Shown here: in pieces, positions 46,184 through 56,713 of the stretch | Position numbering within the stretch: position 1 is the stretch's first letter | How the letters are laid out: every line of letters starts with the position of its first letter | Assembly: GCA_030141605.1 (NCBI GenBank) | Contig: JAQGDQ010000126.1 | Span: 186,001 to 250,000, forward strand | Reading direction: 5' to 3' | Length of the DNA: 64,000 nucleotides | Source: Tubiluchus corallicola | Lineage: Eukaryota; Priapulida; Priapulimorpha; Priapulimorphida; Tubiluchidae | Made by a program: the position numbers and the translations under genes | Notes under the pieces: generated by a model | The model's database searches: none | Seen by the model: the letters and a program-made list of their open reading frames with translations, nothing else | What the model was told of the DNA's origin: nothing

Positions 46184-46349
46184 AAGACAAAGAGAAGATG
46201 ATCCAGCTTACTTTTTTGGGTGTGAAACTGGCATTTTTTATCTCTTCACATACTCGACAATACCTTTGCATGTACACAGGCATGTGAAACTTAGGTCCTC
46301 CAAGCAAAACATCACTTTCTACCTCTACTTGCTGTTCTTTGCCACTCAT
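37077..46349 (-). CDS. HENMT1: Small-RNA 2'-O-methyltransferase (HEN1 homolog), spliced gene of seven exons
   Basis: HENMT1 methylates the 2'-hydroxyl at the 3' end of PIWI-bound small RNAs, using S-adenosylmethionine and a divalent metal, and so stabilises piRNAs (known for the family). On the minus strand, joining 46349-46212, 44738-44647, 43624-43469, 41463-41281, 38960-38792, 38314-37953 and 37191-37077 gives a 404-aa frame with GT-AG introns; the human protein is 393 aa. Visible features: the SAM-binding motif VDFGCAECSLL (48-58) and GVDID; the metal ligands E128, E131 and H132 in VEVIEHL and H178 in DHKFEW; the TTPNAEFN loop (158-165); and GIGEPP. The C-terminal segment FVTIPLYKLLAFPRIAELCD resembles the vertebrate C-terminal region. 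All catalytic residues are intact, so it should be functional. Confidence 0.93.
37953..38314 (-). CDS. HENMT1: HENMT1 exon 6
   Basis: A 362-bp exon. VTEVEYPWKKPASKDSQLLN is followed by an acidic, variable linker (DGDCSDNVDKDD), then TEFVTIPLYKLLAFPRIAEL and CDNNVQIL. The last part matches the conserved FFVPLQRLLAYPKL..LC element of animal HENMT1. Acceptor TTTATTCCAG, donor GTAAAT. Confidence 0.92.
38792..38960 (-). CDS. HENMT1: HENMT1 exon 5
   Basis: Completes a tryptophan codon and reads CEEIITLYPAYSVKYDGIGE, then PPSGSEDVGCCSQMAVFTRI and on to QQQIVYEL. It matches the Y.V.F.GVGEPP.G.E.VG.C.Q...F block that closes the methyltransferase fold. Acceptor GCAATTTCAG, donor GTAAGT. Confidence 0.94.
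39767..40305 (+). repeat. 17/34-bp minisatellite in HENMT1 intron 4
   Basis: The central part (about 39860-40110) consists of near-identical 34-bp units, AATTCTAGCAAACTACGTAA then TTTAGGCAGAGCTC. Each is made of two related 17-bp halves. The flanks (39767-39860 and 40110-40305) contain more diverged 17-bp units of the form AATTNTGGCANNNTGC. This graded structure, homogeneous centre and decayed edges, is typical of minisatellite turnover. The 60-codon frame at 40147 is a by-product. Confidence 0.9.
41281..41463 (-). CDS. HENMT1: HENMT1 exon 4 (catalytic core)
   Basis: Reads IEHLSPDVLNIFPHNVFEFI, then QPRLVIITTPNAEFNVLF and FRHWDHKFEWTRAQFQD. It carries metal ligands E131, H132 and H178 and the TPN loop. 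Acceptor CTTGTTTCAG, donor GTGAGT. This exon alone identifies the family. Confidence 0.96.
43469..43624 (-). CDS. HENMT1: HENMT1 exon 3
   Basis: Reads KILESAKHRIQPLVTDFICQ, then LLSICLYHGDITDFDSRL, then ADIVTLVE and two bases of a valine codon. The LYHG....DSRL....D block is the family motif before the catalytic VIEHL. The donor that keeps frame is GTAAGG, two bases before the end of a longer open frame. Acceptor TATTTACAG. Confidence 0.94.
44647..44738 (-). CDS. HENMT1: HENMT1 exon 2 (SAM-binding motif)
   Basis: A 92-bp exon reading IVDFGCAECSLLQRLKNIDG, then VQTIIGVDID and two bases of an arginine codon. DFGC.E..LL and GVDI are the cofactor-binding motifs of the HEN1 methyltransferase fold. 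Acceptor TGATGTAG, donor GTATGC. Too short to show up as a long open frame. Confidence 0.94.
45278..45660. mobile_element. hAT-like MITE, 383 bp, in HENMT1 intron 1
   Basis: It begins CAGGGCCTATTTCAG (45278-45292) and ends with the exact reverse complement CTGAAATAGGCCCTG (45646-45660). The flanking octamers are GAGAGGAC (45270-45277) and GGGAGGAC (45661-45668), 7 of 8 identical, consistent with a hAT 8-bp target duplication. The interior is GC-rich with GGGGCCTCGC repeats and poly-C/poly-G runs, and has no transposase. The 83-codon minus-strand frame across it is not a gene. Confidence 0.85.
46043..46199 (+). repeat. (GA)n microsatellite in HENMT1 intron 1
   Basis: A GA-rich tract with an uninterrupted (GA) run from about 46112 to 46179. 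On the transcribed strand it is a (TC)n pyrimidine tract starting about a dozen bases after the exon 1 donor at 46211. The Ser/Leu-rich open frame running through it is an artefact of the repeat. Confidence 0.95.
46212..46349 (-). CDS. HENMT1: HENMT1 exon 1 (first coding)
   Basis: The start is the ATG at 46349-46347: MSGKEQQVEVESDVLLGGPK, then FHMPVYMQRYCRVCEEIKNA and SFTPKK. F.PP.Y.QRY.......  ......PKK is the family's N-terminal element. The longer open frame upstream has no ATG. The ATG is preceded by TTTTTGGCTTTATTACTAG|AT, which looks like a splice acceptor, so a 5' UTR intron is likely. Donor GTAAGC. Confidence 0.88.
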
Positions 46350-48289
46350 ATCTAGTAATAAAGCCAAAAACTTAAAATGTCATGCAGTTATTAGCCATTA
46401 TTGTAATAAGCAAGTGTTCCCATTAGCATTGCTTTACATGTCATAGTAGAAGTTGGCTTAAAAACAAGCTGCAAGTCTGAGCTGCACAAGTGATCATAGT
46501 ATGTGTATCGTGCACAAAATAATACAATCAAAAACTTTCTTAAAATAAGAAGAAAATGTAATCAGACAGTTACAATTGACAGTGCATCACAATGATGCTG
46601 ACATAACGGGGGCAGCACACTCTAAAGTAGTGTACACAAGATCAGATTCCCTAGCAAAGTCCTAACAAATCTTATCCAGGAAGGTACATTTTCTACAACA
46701 TTAGCTGTATTTGTACTTGTACAAATTCTGTAAGAAAATTTGACATCGCTGTCAGATGCGCATTGGTAAATAACAGCTACATGTTTTTGTTTACGCATGA
46801 AAATAGAATGGAAACAAAACTGTAGCAGGATGTACTGCTTTGCGTTGTTAACTTTGTATATAATAAGCATTAGAACGTTATGGTATATCTGTTACAGCTC
46901 ATTTCTTGGATGGTCGCACACAAAACCCAAATGTAGGGCCACAAGATCGCCTTATCTTTAGCAGCGAGTCCGAAAATCATTCCATTTAGGATTAAAACTA
47001 ATGGGTCATGCCGTTACGCAATGTCCTAAGTAAAAGATATATATTGTTTTGTAACAGAAGCACGTTAAAACTTAATAACATTAAATATTGTTTAATAACA
47101 CATCATCAAGCTTTGTATACATCAAAAATTTGGACACCTATTACATTGGTTCGGTATCATGTTTTTCCTTTGAAATTAGCATCACATTTTTCATGAACAG
47201 AATTTTGATTGCTCAAAATGATATCTTTTTATTTGATTTTTTGACTACGTCGTAGGATTAAGTGAGAGATTAAATAGACAAACAAAATGTATGTGGTCCA
47301 TACATCAATATTTTCTGGGCAAAAAGATTGATTTTTCACTCCTCTACAGATCTTACAGCAGTTATTTTTTGTGCTGCCGTTGGATGCAATTACATATACT
47401 TATCACCCACACAGCCTAAATAGTTTCTGTGTCTAAAACTGTTTACTGTCAGCATAGTAGCTGAAAAAGTGTCATTTGTGAGTTTTTTGAAAGTGATTTG
47501 AAAGACAAATGTACTGCTGAAACATATAAGGCAAAAAAGCCTGTGTATAAGAAAAAAGATGCTATACACAAAATCTAACTTTGTACTTCATATGCACTTT
47601 TCTAAATTAAATTGTTCCTTCTCACCTTGTGACGGACACATGAGGCACAAATTTTCTGGAAAAAAAGTAGAAGTAGGCAATTGTTTGGGTAGTCAATTTT
47701 TTGTTGCCTATTTCCATTTCTAGCACAAAAATGCTTAATTTGCACCCAGGGGGTATCTTTGTTCTGATTTTACACACAATGAATAAATATTATTTTTATT
47801 ATAATTTCCTTGAGTAAAGGTTTAGGGTGCTGCTGCACTTTTGCACCTCCTAGTTTTTAAGCTATGCTTGGGTTAAGGTTAGCATTTTTTGTACCCTATC
47901 TAAAAAATAATCAAAACTCTATAGTGCAAAAACCCTAGAGTGAAAACTATGAGGTACGAAAGTGTAATGTAATTTTGTACGAAAGTACAAAATTTAGAAT
48001 AATTGTAAAACCACAGCATTTAATACATTTTTATGAGAAAGTAAATATATGTATGTCTGTCTTTTGGATGCTTTTATGGTAAGTTTCCACAGTAGAAATT
48101 TGACATGCAAATCGCTGACAAAATTCTACAGTTTGGCAACAATGTAATGACTTGTGAAGAATCTGAATCTGAATCTGATTCTGAGTAGCAGTCCTTCACA
48201 TTGAAGGTTACATGCTCATTGGTGAACATGTTAGTGTGCTTGTTGTGAAAATGAAAAAAATATGAAGGTTGAGGTATATGCCAGGTTTT
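46350..48289. other. Upstream flank of HENMT1, no gene recognised
   Basis: Contains the promoter and probable non-coding first exon of HENMT1, which I could not position. No coding exon with coherent splice sites and no recognisable element. Confidence 0.35.
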
Positions 48290-48515
48290 CTAATATAACT
48301 ACATAATCTAAAACCTGATCCTGAAATATATACCTATAAATATCCAGATGATACTGCCATTTCAATAATGTTTAGCCGAGCTGAACAATGCTCTTTGAAA
48401 GACTGCACGAACTATTTTTCTGACTGGCTGGTTTGTAACAAAGTAATAATAAATGAATCTAAGACCTAAGTAATGTTAATCAGCTTTAGGAAAACACCAG
48501 TGGTTTTAGATCAAT
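48290..48515 (+). pseudogene. LINE reverse transcriptase fragment, 5' half of an interrupted copy
   Basis: Plus-strand reading PEIYTYKYPDDTAISIMFSR, then YFSDWLVCNKVIINESKT, a stop in place of an expected lysine, then VMLISFRKTPVVLDQ. YPDDT is the decayed YADD polymerase motif, and the following W...N.L.IN.SKT.VM is typical of CR1/Jockey-type LINEs. Reading stops making sense after about 48515. The logical continuation is at 52630 (see findings). Confidence 0.7.
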
Positions 48516-48899
48516 TCAATAGGTTTGCTAACGATTAATAATGTTTATTACTATTCAATTAAATCTTGTAACCCAAAAGTTAAATTACATTACATTAATT
48601 AAGATACACTGAAGTTTAAAATATAATTAAATTACATTACATTAGAAATACAATAATAATATTTATACGATAAAGATTAACCTTATTAAAATAGATTAAA
48701 TAGGTGTCACAATTTATACACTAGTAATAAACTTATTGATAATTAAAAAGTGCATACGGTATAAAACTATTTTTACAACCCTCTGTACGACAAAGCGGTA
48801 CAGGGTACATCAGCTGCTTATGAAGAGAGTGCCTAAGTATTGTGTTTAAGTAACAAATAATGGAGTCTGCTATCTAGATTTTGGATTCACTTGAAAAAT

Positions 48900-51290
48900 T
48901 TCCTGCAAAGGTCATTTCTACACACAGATAAATATTCAAAGTATGGCAGTTGCAAAGCATTTATGTAAGGTGTGCACTGGAAAATTTATTTTAAAATACA
49001 CTTTTGGATTGACTCTAGTAGTAATTTTATTTGTTCTAATGTTAAAGAAGTTTGTCATGCAGGACAGGCACATCCCAATATCGGTCTTATTAAAGTACAG
49101 TAAACAGTAACCGTAACTTTCTGAGAAATGCCAACTCACTTTAATAGTCGAATCAACTGAAGGCCTTTGATTCTGTGTATCTCTTTCACATGCACATGCA
49201 AGTTAAATTATCAGATATATGGACAAGTAGCAGTTTGACTCTTTCGACACTATTTACTATTGATAGTGACGAGAGGAATATTTGTCTCAGCTTTGGAAAA
49301 ATTAATATACATTTCTTTAGACTTAGAATTAATAAATTTCATATTGTTTAATTGGGCCATTCTAGTGCTTGTTTTGTTGCAGTCTGCAAATTGGTAGTTT
49401 TGCCAGGGCCACAGATGTCAATGAGAGCTATGTCATCAATATATTTGATATCTGTATTTAAGTTTCAAAATTCTTTAAACCAGCAATGAATAATTTGGTA
49501 GAGTTCATAGTGCTAGCAGCACACCGCCATTAATTATGCCCAATGTTGAAAATTTTTGACCAATCTGTATTGTCTTAATCACAACAATCATATAAACCCG
49601 CTCAGTATTACATTAGAAACACCGCTCTGTTCCAGGTTACTTAAAAGTAATCTATGATTGATAATGTCAAACGCTTCGGCAAAGTCTAACAAGAGGATTG
49701 TGCTAAAATGGCCTAATTTATCAAAGATTTAATATTATGTGAAATGATGCAATAGTGAAACAAGAGTGTGAGTGGTTGAGCTACCGGTTAATAAGCCAAA
49801 CTGGTTTTGTTTAATCTGAGGTCAAATAGCTTCCCACATTCATTCACAAACAAAATTTTACAAATGTCTGGTATTAAGAAGACTGAACGTAAATCTTTAT
49901 TAAGTGAGGTAATCTTGTTTGACTTTGGAATGAGTACCACTGTGGTAGATCTCCAAAGAAGTGGTATGAAGTTCTCTTGAATGCTACTGTTAACTACTGC
50001 GCAAATTGGTTTGCCTATAATGGCAGCTGAGTCAGATAAAATCCAGTTCAGAATTTCAGGTGACTTATGCTTTAATAATTTCCATTCAACTTCGTCAACA
50101 GAAATAATGTAGTTATCAGGTATGGTACAAGATGCATCATATTTTACTTTCAATAAGCTGCAAATGTTGACATACCAAAACAAAAATTTGGTTCACATCA
50201 TTAGCCAATTTACCAAGATTACCTTCATATCTATTTAATTCTACATTTCTAAACTGTTACTGCAAGGTTTTATACCAATAATTTATTTAATGTGAGTTTG
50301 CTATAATTAGCTGTTGTCAAGGAAAGATTTGCCAATCTGTTTTAGTAGAAGTCTTTTTGTAGCCGTTTTCTCTCTCTGTTGATCTTGCGATAAAATTTGT
50401 ACAACTGAATGTGTCCAGATGGCCAAGCTGTTTGTCTTTTATGGGTCTATTTTTTGAAATGGTCAGTTATCCAAGGTCTGTCATTGGAACACCTTTTGAC
50501 AGTTTTGATTGGTAAATCCAAAAGTTGCATTATTATTGACTAAAAGAAGTTAAACTGATCATTACAAGAAGGTAGTTTGTACATAGGAGTCCAGTTAATT
50601 TTTTGAAGAGCTGACACGAACAATCCATTGCTGTTACTATCTGTTAAGAGAACATACACTTTCGATACCTTGGCTAGTGCACTATTTTTGTACAGAGGGT
50701 GACAGTAACAGTATGGTGGTCCAATGATCCTACTGGAAGAATATCTTTGGGTATATCGTACAGGAATTTGACGTTTGTAATCACTTTGTCCAAAGCAGTG
50801 TCTTTACGGGATGGAGATGCAAAAATTTGACTTAGAGAATATGTGAGTTTTACAGTACTATCATCAAATTGATTAAAGTCACCAAAAACAAAATACCTGA
50901 CTGAGGATGTAATGATAAGATGCGATCGAGAGTTTGTGTCAGATGATCAGTTAATGCCTGGTTGTCTACATTAGGTAGGTTATAGATAACCCAAATGTCA
51001 AGCTAGTACAGCATCTTGGCAATTTATGTGGGCAGATAATAAACCAGAAAGTCTCAAACAGATTGTTTTGTAGTTCAGTTCATTCCTTTAAAGGCAGCGT
51101 ACTTTTGATAGAAGCAGTGACATCCGTCCTTGCTATCATTCTGTAGTGAAGTGTATGAGTCTAACGGAATAGTACCGTAAGAAATGCTTTCAGAGCAGCA
51201 AGTTTCAGTAATGTACAACACATATGACTCTTTTTATGACATAAACTTCGCAATTCGTCGACTTTTGTTACAAGGGATCAAGTATTAGTG
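48900..51290 (-). pseudogene. LINE with APE endonuclease and reverse transcriptase, minus strand, decayed
   Basis: Minus strand, from 51250 downward: SYVLYITETCCSESISYGTI, then PLDSYTSLQND (endonuclease, ITETW block), FGDFNQFDD (catalytic GDFN block, 50872-50883), then a linker. Next VDEVEWKLLKHKSPEILNWI followed by STTVVLIPKS. Then LLLDFAEAFDIINH (polymerase motif A, 49651-49697) and YIDDIALID (motif C, 49431-49444). FLRKLRLLF near 49120 belongs to the C-terminal part. The domain order endonuclease then RT is that of CR1/Jockey-group LINEs. Many frameshifts and stops. Confidence 0.8.
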
Positions 51291-52589
51291 CCAATAATGG
51301 TGGGCAAATCCCATTTTAAACCTGGTATGGGTATTAAATTAGGTCTTAGCAGTGAACAGTTTTAACACATCATCATCTTAGGTGCTTCTGTTATGAAATA
51401 TTGCACCATTCACAATTTGATGCTACATTCCCCAATCTGCTGCCAAATGCCAATTATTCATGTCACTTAAAGCATCCAATGTTAAACAGTAGGTCAAAAC
51501 AACCTATTCTTTAAAATACTGAAAGGAAACATACTATTTTTTAAAGAATGCCTTACGTGAAAGAATTATTACCACGCAAATGCAATTTCGCATTCACGCC
51601 ACTAATTCTTCACTGTTACATGTATTTCGCCATTCACTAGTTAGACGGGCACTGGTGCTTGCATTTCGGAGTGCTGCACAAAAAACAGGTGCTGTACCTC
51701 GCAGTTCAGATGTGTTAGTTTGTGATGAACTGAACACGTTCGACAGCTCATGCATGAGAACAGCGGTAAATTTGAATTTTTATCTTAAAACTTGCTGAGT
51801 TTTAGTACAATACACTGAATCTCTTACAGTAGCACTGTACTTCAATTTTTGCTTTTGCAAACATGCTCATGGAATGCTTTTGATGTTGAAAATTATGTTA
51901 GTTTGTGATGTCATCACTAGTTGGGCTCCCCCGCCATTAATTAAGATTTTAATCTATTATTTAATTACCAGAAACGCTTGTGCAATATTATTGGTGTTAA
52001 AATGTATACTTTTTACCATACTTGAAACTGGGGTAGTATATGAAAAATCATCATGTCTTCCTTTAAGTCAAGTGGAGTATTTAATAAAACTTTCGACAGA
52101 ACATCCAGATGTCCTCCTCTTGGCTGCTTCCCAGGTAATAGTGTTTGATATAATGCTGTAGTAAGTGGAGAGTCCTTTGGTAATCTAATGACGTGTCCAA
52201 TCCATCTTAGCGCATGCTTTTGTATGACTTCACTTCATTCCTTATTCTTTGTTAAATCATATAGATCCTGATTTGAAATTTGTAATCTGCAGGTTACTAG
52301 TATTGAAATTCTTTGATTTGAAACTGTCAGTTTAGTCTTTTTGCGTGTATCAGATACTTACAAATTTATAATGAGCATAAGTGTTGGCACACAGTAGTAG
52401 GAACATGGTTTGAAGGCTTGTACAAATATGGATAACTTAATATTAAACAGTTCCTCTTTCAAGAAAATAAGTCTCTTAGAACTCATTGCACTTAGGACAG
52501 TATTTTAACTGAAGTATAAGAATGCACTATAGGTAGACTCGTTACTGTTAATTTACCCAGGTAAGCTAATACATTGCACTTATAGCGAA

Positions 52590-52880
52590 CAGGTTTCTTG
52601 GACAGCGTACAAGTACCAAAGCTTGTCACGTAAAATAAACAATGGAGTGCGTAAAATAATTAATGTTGAAATAGAGTCAGTTAGCAGCTTTATGGTGCTA
52701 GGAGTAACTATCTTCAACAATTTAACTTGGCATCTTTAAGTTCATATACAAGGGTGTATCCCTAACTTCTTAAACACAGTGGTCTCTAATAACCATTGAC
52801 TTCTATATTATAAAACTGTAGTTAGATCAGTTGTGGAATAAGCCTGTCAGGTTGTAGATGTATTTGCTAAATCTTTTGCA
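52590..52880 (+). pseudogene. LINE reverse transcriptase fragment, 3' half of an interrupted copy
   Basis: Plus strand: NNGVRKIINVEIESVSSFMV then LGVTIFNNLTWHL, a stop, then LLYYKTVVRSVVE. These match the post-polymerase region of CR1/Jockey-type LINEs (V..F..LGV.I...L.W, then ..FYKTVIRPVLEYA). It picks up, in the same orientation, where the fragment at 48290-48515 breaks off. Confidence 0.65.
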
Positions 52881-53264
52881 GTGTATCTATATAAGTCAGT
52901 AGCTGACCCCTTCTCCGCCTTTTTGTTGTTTCAAGAGTTTTATGTAATGCTCATACTGAGTCATAGACATGGAAAAGATACTTAGACTGGCAAATGAACA
53001 TAGTAAGATTGAACAAGTGGCAACCATGATTGATAAGGGTTGAAAACTTCCTTGTACGTTCAGTGCATTTGTACTAAAAAAATTGTAGGCACAACACGAA
53101 TATGGCAGTTTTAAAATTTTACAAAAAAACTATTTATTTTGGAAACTTTGCAGTGTGTTCTTCTTGACTTCATCAGACTGAAGGCTCTAACACATGACTG
53201 TGCTCTCAGCTTGTGAAGGTCGTGTTAGCGTGAAACTACATCCAGTGCAAATAAAAATAGTTTA

Positions 53265-53878
53265 CAGTGGTGCATAAGTTATGTTCGGTTCGAAAGTTCG
53301 GTTCGATTCGAATTCGAAAGTCACAAATTCGGTTCGATTCGAATTTGCTTTCTGGTAGAGAATGCTCACCCCTAACGCCGTTAGGATGAGAAAGGCACTG
53401 AAATGAACGTGCAAAGAAAAGAATTAGAAGTGTAGATTTCTGTTATTGTGCAGAGCGTAGGTTTGAGGCGGTAGAACTTTAGGACATTAAAATAGGTAAG
53501 CTGTCTTTAATTCAAATTTTCGATGGAACGACAACGATTCTGTCGGTGCCTATTTATTTTTTCGCGGTAACGCGCTCATTTACTTTTTATTATTTAGGTT
53601 GCTTCTAGACGAGTTAATGACAGATAAACGCATCAGTTAGACAGTCTCAGTTACTGTGTTAGTCCACCAAACAGTCACGCGCAAGCTTCTTATGGACTGC
53701 CTGTGTGTGTGGGAGAGAGAGAGAGAGAGACGGTGGAAACAGTTTTCTGTACTGAATTTTTTGTTCCATTCTTCGGGAAATGATTATTTTTCTTTCGTTA
53801 TTTATGACAAATTTGAAATCTTATTTATGACTATTTTGCAAGAAAAGTCATAAATAAAGTGCCCTGTGCATAACACTG
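53265..53878. mobile_element. Possible hAT-like non-autonomous element
   Basis: The left end CAGTGGTGCATAAG is followed by a cluster of TTCGGTTCGA/TTCGATTCGAA repeats. The right end, read inward on the other strand, is CAGTGTTATGCAC. With a small gap these resemble each other. The flanking octamers (ATAGTTTA and TTAGTGCA) agree at only five positions, so target duplication is doubtful. A short (GA)n run lies at about 53712-53730. No transposase seen. Confidence 0.3.
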
Positions 53879-54079
53879 TTAGTGCACGTTCGCACGGTAG
53901 TTCCATTGCCAAAAATGGCACACGAGGCTTCACTTTTATGTGCATATTCACTCTTGGCGTACGCTTCATTGCCAGTTTATTACCTTCCCATACACTGGTA
54001 ATGTTATATGAGAGGAGACTCTTAGGGTAGTCTTAGTGCATACTCAATCCGATGCAATCTTACAGCTAGTTTAGCATTT

Positions 54080-54575
54080 CCTCGAAAATGAAAATCGCCA
54101 TGACAGCGCAGTTGCTGCTATCTATGAGAGAAAAAGTGAAGCAATACACCCACCATGGAATGAACTCTGTAATCAAACAAGTAATTCTACTTTGGAATTC
54201 TCTACCGTTACAGGTTAAACAAATCAAGTCCCTATCAGTATTTAAAACAAAATTAAAATCACTAATATTAACCAGATATGAAATACCATCACACCAGTAC
54301 GACAACATACACACTAATTCAGAATTCATATATCCACGTCCATATTAATTAAATCATAGTTTTTCATTTTTGTGCATAGTTGTAAATATGTTTGATCTCA
54401 TTCGTCGTTATTTTCCATTACTGCACAGTAGTTTAAATTGCACTGACGCATTTGCCTTTAGCAGTGCAAGTTTTTATTAACTAACACTGATTGATCATCT
54501 CTGTCAAGTTTTTATCAGTGATTATCAATGTATTTTAATGGCAAATAAAGATTATTATATATATATATAAGCAAA
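54080..54575 (+). pseudogene. LINE 3' end: RT tail motif and 3' UTR
   Basis: Plus strand: a short frame contains SVIKQVILLWNSLPLQVKQI and KSLSVFKTKLKSLIL, the tail found at the very C-terminus of CR1/L2-type polymerases. About 220 bases of 3' UTR follow, then CAAATAAAGATTATTATATA and a (TA)n tail. The UTR shares TGTAAATATGT and a GCACTnnnGCATTTGnCTT block with the copy at 60940-61530, so both belong to one family. The opposite-strand 87-codon frame is a shadow. Confidence 0.7.
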
Positions 54576-55860
54576 ATTCTGCGTATTCATGCATCAGAAT
54601 CAGAGAATCGCGCAAACTATTTTCCAAGTCCGCAATCAGATCCGGTTCGCAAAAAATAATGAATGATTATGTAGCTTTAAATATCACAAAGCCAAACCAG
54701 CAACAAGATCGCAGGTTTTATTCTTTCGTACTTTAAATAAACTAGCTGAAGAGTGGCTGCATAGCAGGCTTCATAAACTATTATTAGCGCTACAAATTAT
54801 TTTAGGTGTAATAAGAATGAATATTATGAGAATCACAAGAAATTCAAGTTGACCTACTGAAGCTCACAACTACGATCTGCGTGTTACGCTTGTATGTCAT
54901 TTATGTGGCAATAAATGTCTGTATACTAGAAAGGAATAATTATATTACTTGTAACTCGAGATCAATCATCACATCGTGTCACCATAATCACTTTGATGTC
55001 ATTGTCGTTAATATCAGGCCATTAGCAGAAGCGAATTGACCTTGAGTTTTGTAACTCTAGGAACACCATTATATCATCATCAACAGCAGCAGCTACCACA
55101 GTCATCACTTATTTGTTTATCATCATCATCATCAGCAACACCAGCATCTCCATCAGCATACATGTAATCATCATAAGTTGCCATCACTTTTGTCAGTACT
55201 ATCATTTAAAAATGTGTGCAAATATGCAGTTTACTGCACACTAACTAAAACTAAATAAAGCCGTAAAACTTAGTATGAAAGTAAGACAATTAAATACTGT
55301 AAACGCGATCTATCTAAATCAATGATACAGCATAAAATTTACTTGACATTGATTATGTAATAATTATGAACACGATGTATATTTTGATCCATGCACTTGC
55401 ATTTCTTTAATTTCAAAATCTCAGAATCTGTAGACTACATTAATTAAGCCTATAATAAAATGGTATGTTGTGTTTGCAGAAGTTGCTGATAAACAACTTT
55501 GTTTACTTTTTCGAATGTATTTAGTTTTATTTACTATTATTGACAAAAAGTGTTATCTCACGACATTCCAAACAGCCACTGATCAATGTATTACTCAGTA
55601 CTCAGTTAGTGGCATTGCACAGCAGCAGATTGCGCGAGAAAGCAAAGCAGGGAAAGAACGCCGATAGCACTTCTTGCCCTTACTTTATTGGATAAAACAA
55701 GAACTTTTTGACGTGTGCACATGCATTACAGACATCTAAGAGTTGAAGACTGCTGACCAGTCATTATCAGTCCATAAACAATAAAATATGCCTCATTATT
55801 AGAAAAAATCTAAAAAAATTAGACATTGTATAATTCGCTATTATATCTGCAATAATTCAG

Positions 55861-56085
55861 GAATTGTCTAGTTCCACAGGTCTGCATGAAGTTTGGGTCT
55901 GCAACTCCACAAAAAATTGTGCAGATCCAGGTACCAATCAGAAAACAACTGGTCCTCAGGAATGCAGAAGAGAAAACGAAATAAATGAAGTGATGTATGA
56001 AAAAATTCAAGAAAAAATCAAGATTGCAAAGTTAAAAAAAGAAAAAATATTACTCTTTTGTGATTATAATGCAAAAGTGGTTTAG
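55861..56085 (+). other. Possible coding exon of an unidentified gene
   Basis: After the acceptor-like CTGCAATAATTCAG the plus strand is open as ELSSSTGLHEVWVCNSTKNC, then a charged stretch ENEINEVMYEKIQEKIKIAK and LKKEKILLFCDYNAKVV, then a stop. The composition (predicted helix, K/E-rich) is more protein-like than most chance frames here. It recalls C-terminal coiled segments of MADF/Myb-SANT-like proteins, often transposon-derived. I recognise no family with confidence and no upstream exon. Confidence 0.25.
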
Positions 56086-56713
56086 GCTAGGTGTACATTG
56101 AAATCCTAAAATGACAAACAGGTTTCAAATACATCATACAACTTTCATGACAACAAGTTGCCTGCACGTTAGCTAGCAATTATTTCACTGTGCACTACAA
56201 ACAGGTCATGCTGCAGTTCTGTTCTGATCGACTGTCTCACTTTTTGAAATACTGTATCATGAAACATGGTTGAAATATAATTGATAAGATTAAGTTACAA
56301 AGAATAAAAACAAGATATGATTACTATAATATGGATTAGTAGAAGATAAAAAAATATAACAGAAAAATACTGAAAAATAATGGTTTATATAGTCTTGGCC
56401 ATATATAGTTAAAAAGTTGAAAGGTGTATATAAATGTTTTGTAAGCCAGGAGTAGCAAATGACAGATTTTACAGTAAAGCTTTAATTTTCTCTAACTCAA
56501 AATTAAAGCTGTCACCAGTTGAAGCTTGAAGGCTATAGTCAATTATTTTTTGCCTCATGAAAGCTGGCCTTTTATTGCCATAATTTTCATGCACATAAAT
56601 AATGAATAACAGATAACTGCCTAACAGCATGGTATGCATTGTTTGCCTTGCGTTTCTGTGAACTTCAATTTTCAATTACGCATAACTCCACTGTTATACT
56701 TTTGGTTCAGCAA

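Noticed and set aside
46002-46367. 121-codon minus-strand frame with a long Ser/Leu run
   Set aside because: Only the first part is HENMT1 exon 1; the rest is translation through the intronic (GA)n repeat. The frame's first codon is TTG, not ATG.
54066-54329. 87-codon minus-strand frame
   Set aside because: It is antisense to the LINE tail motif, which reads on the plus strand.
55060-55170. CATCATCATCATCAGCAACACCAGC-like tract as a possible His/Gln-rich coding repeat
   Set aside because: The reading frame is not maintained on either side; it is a simple-sequence tract.
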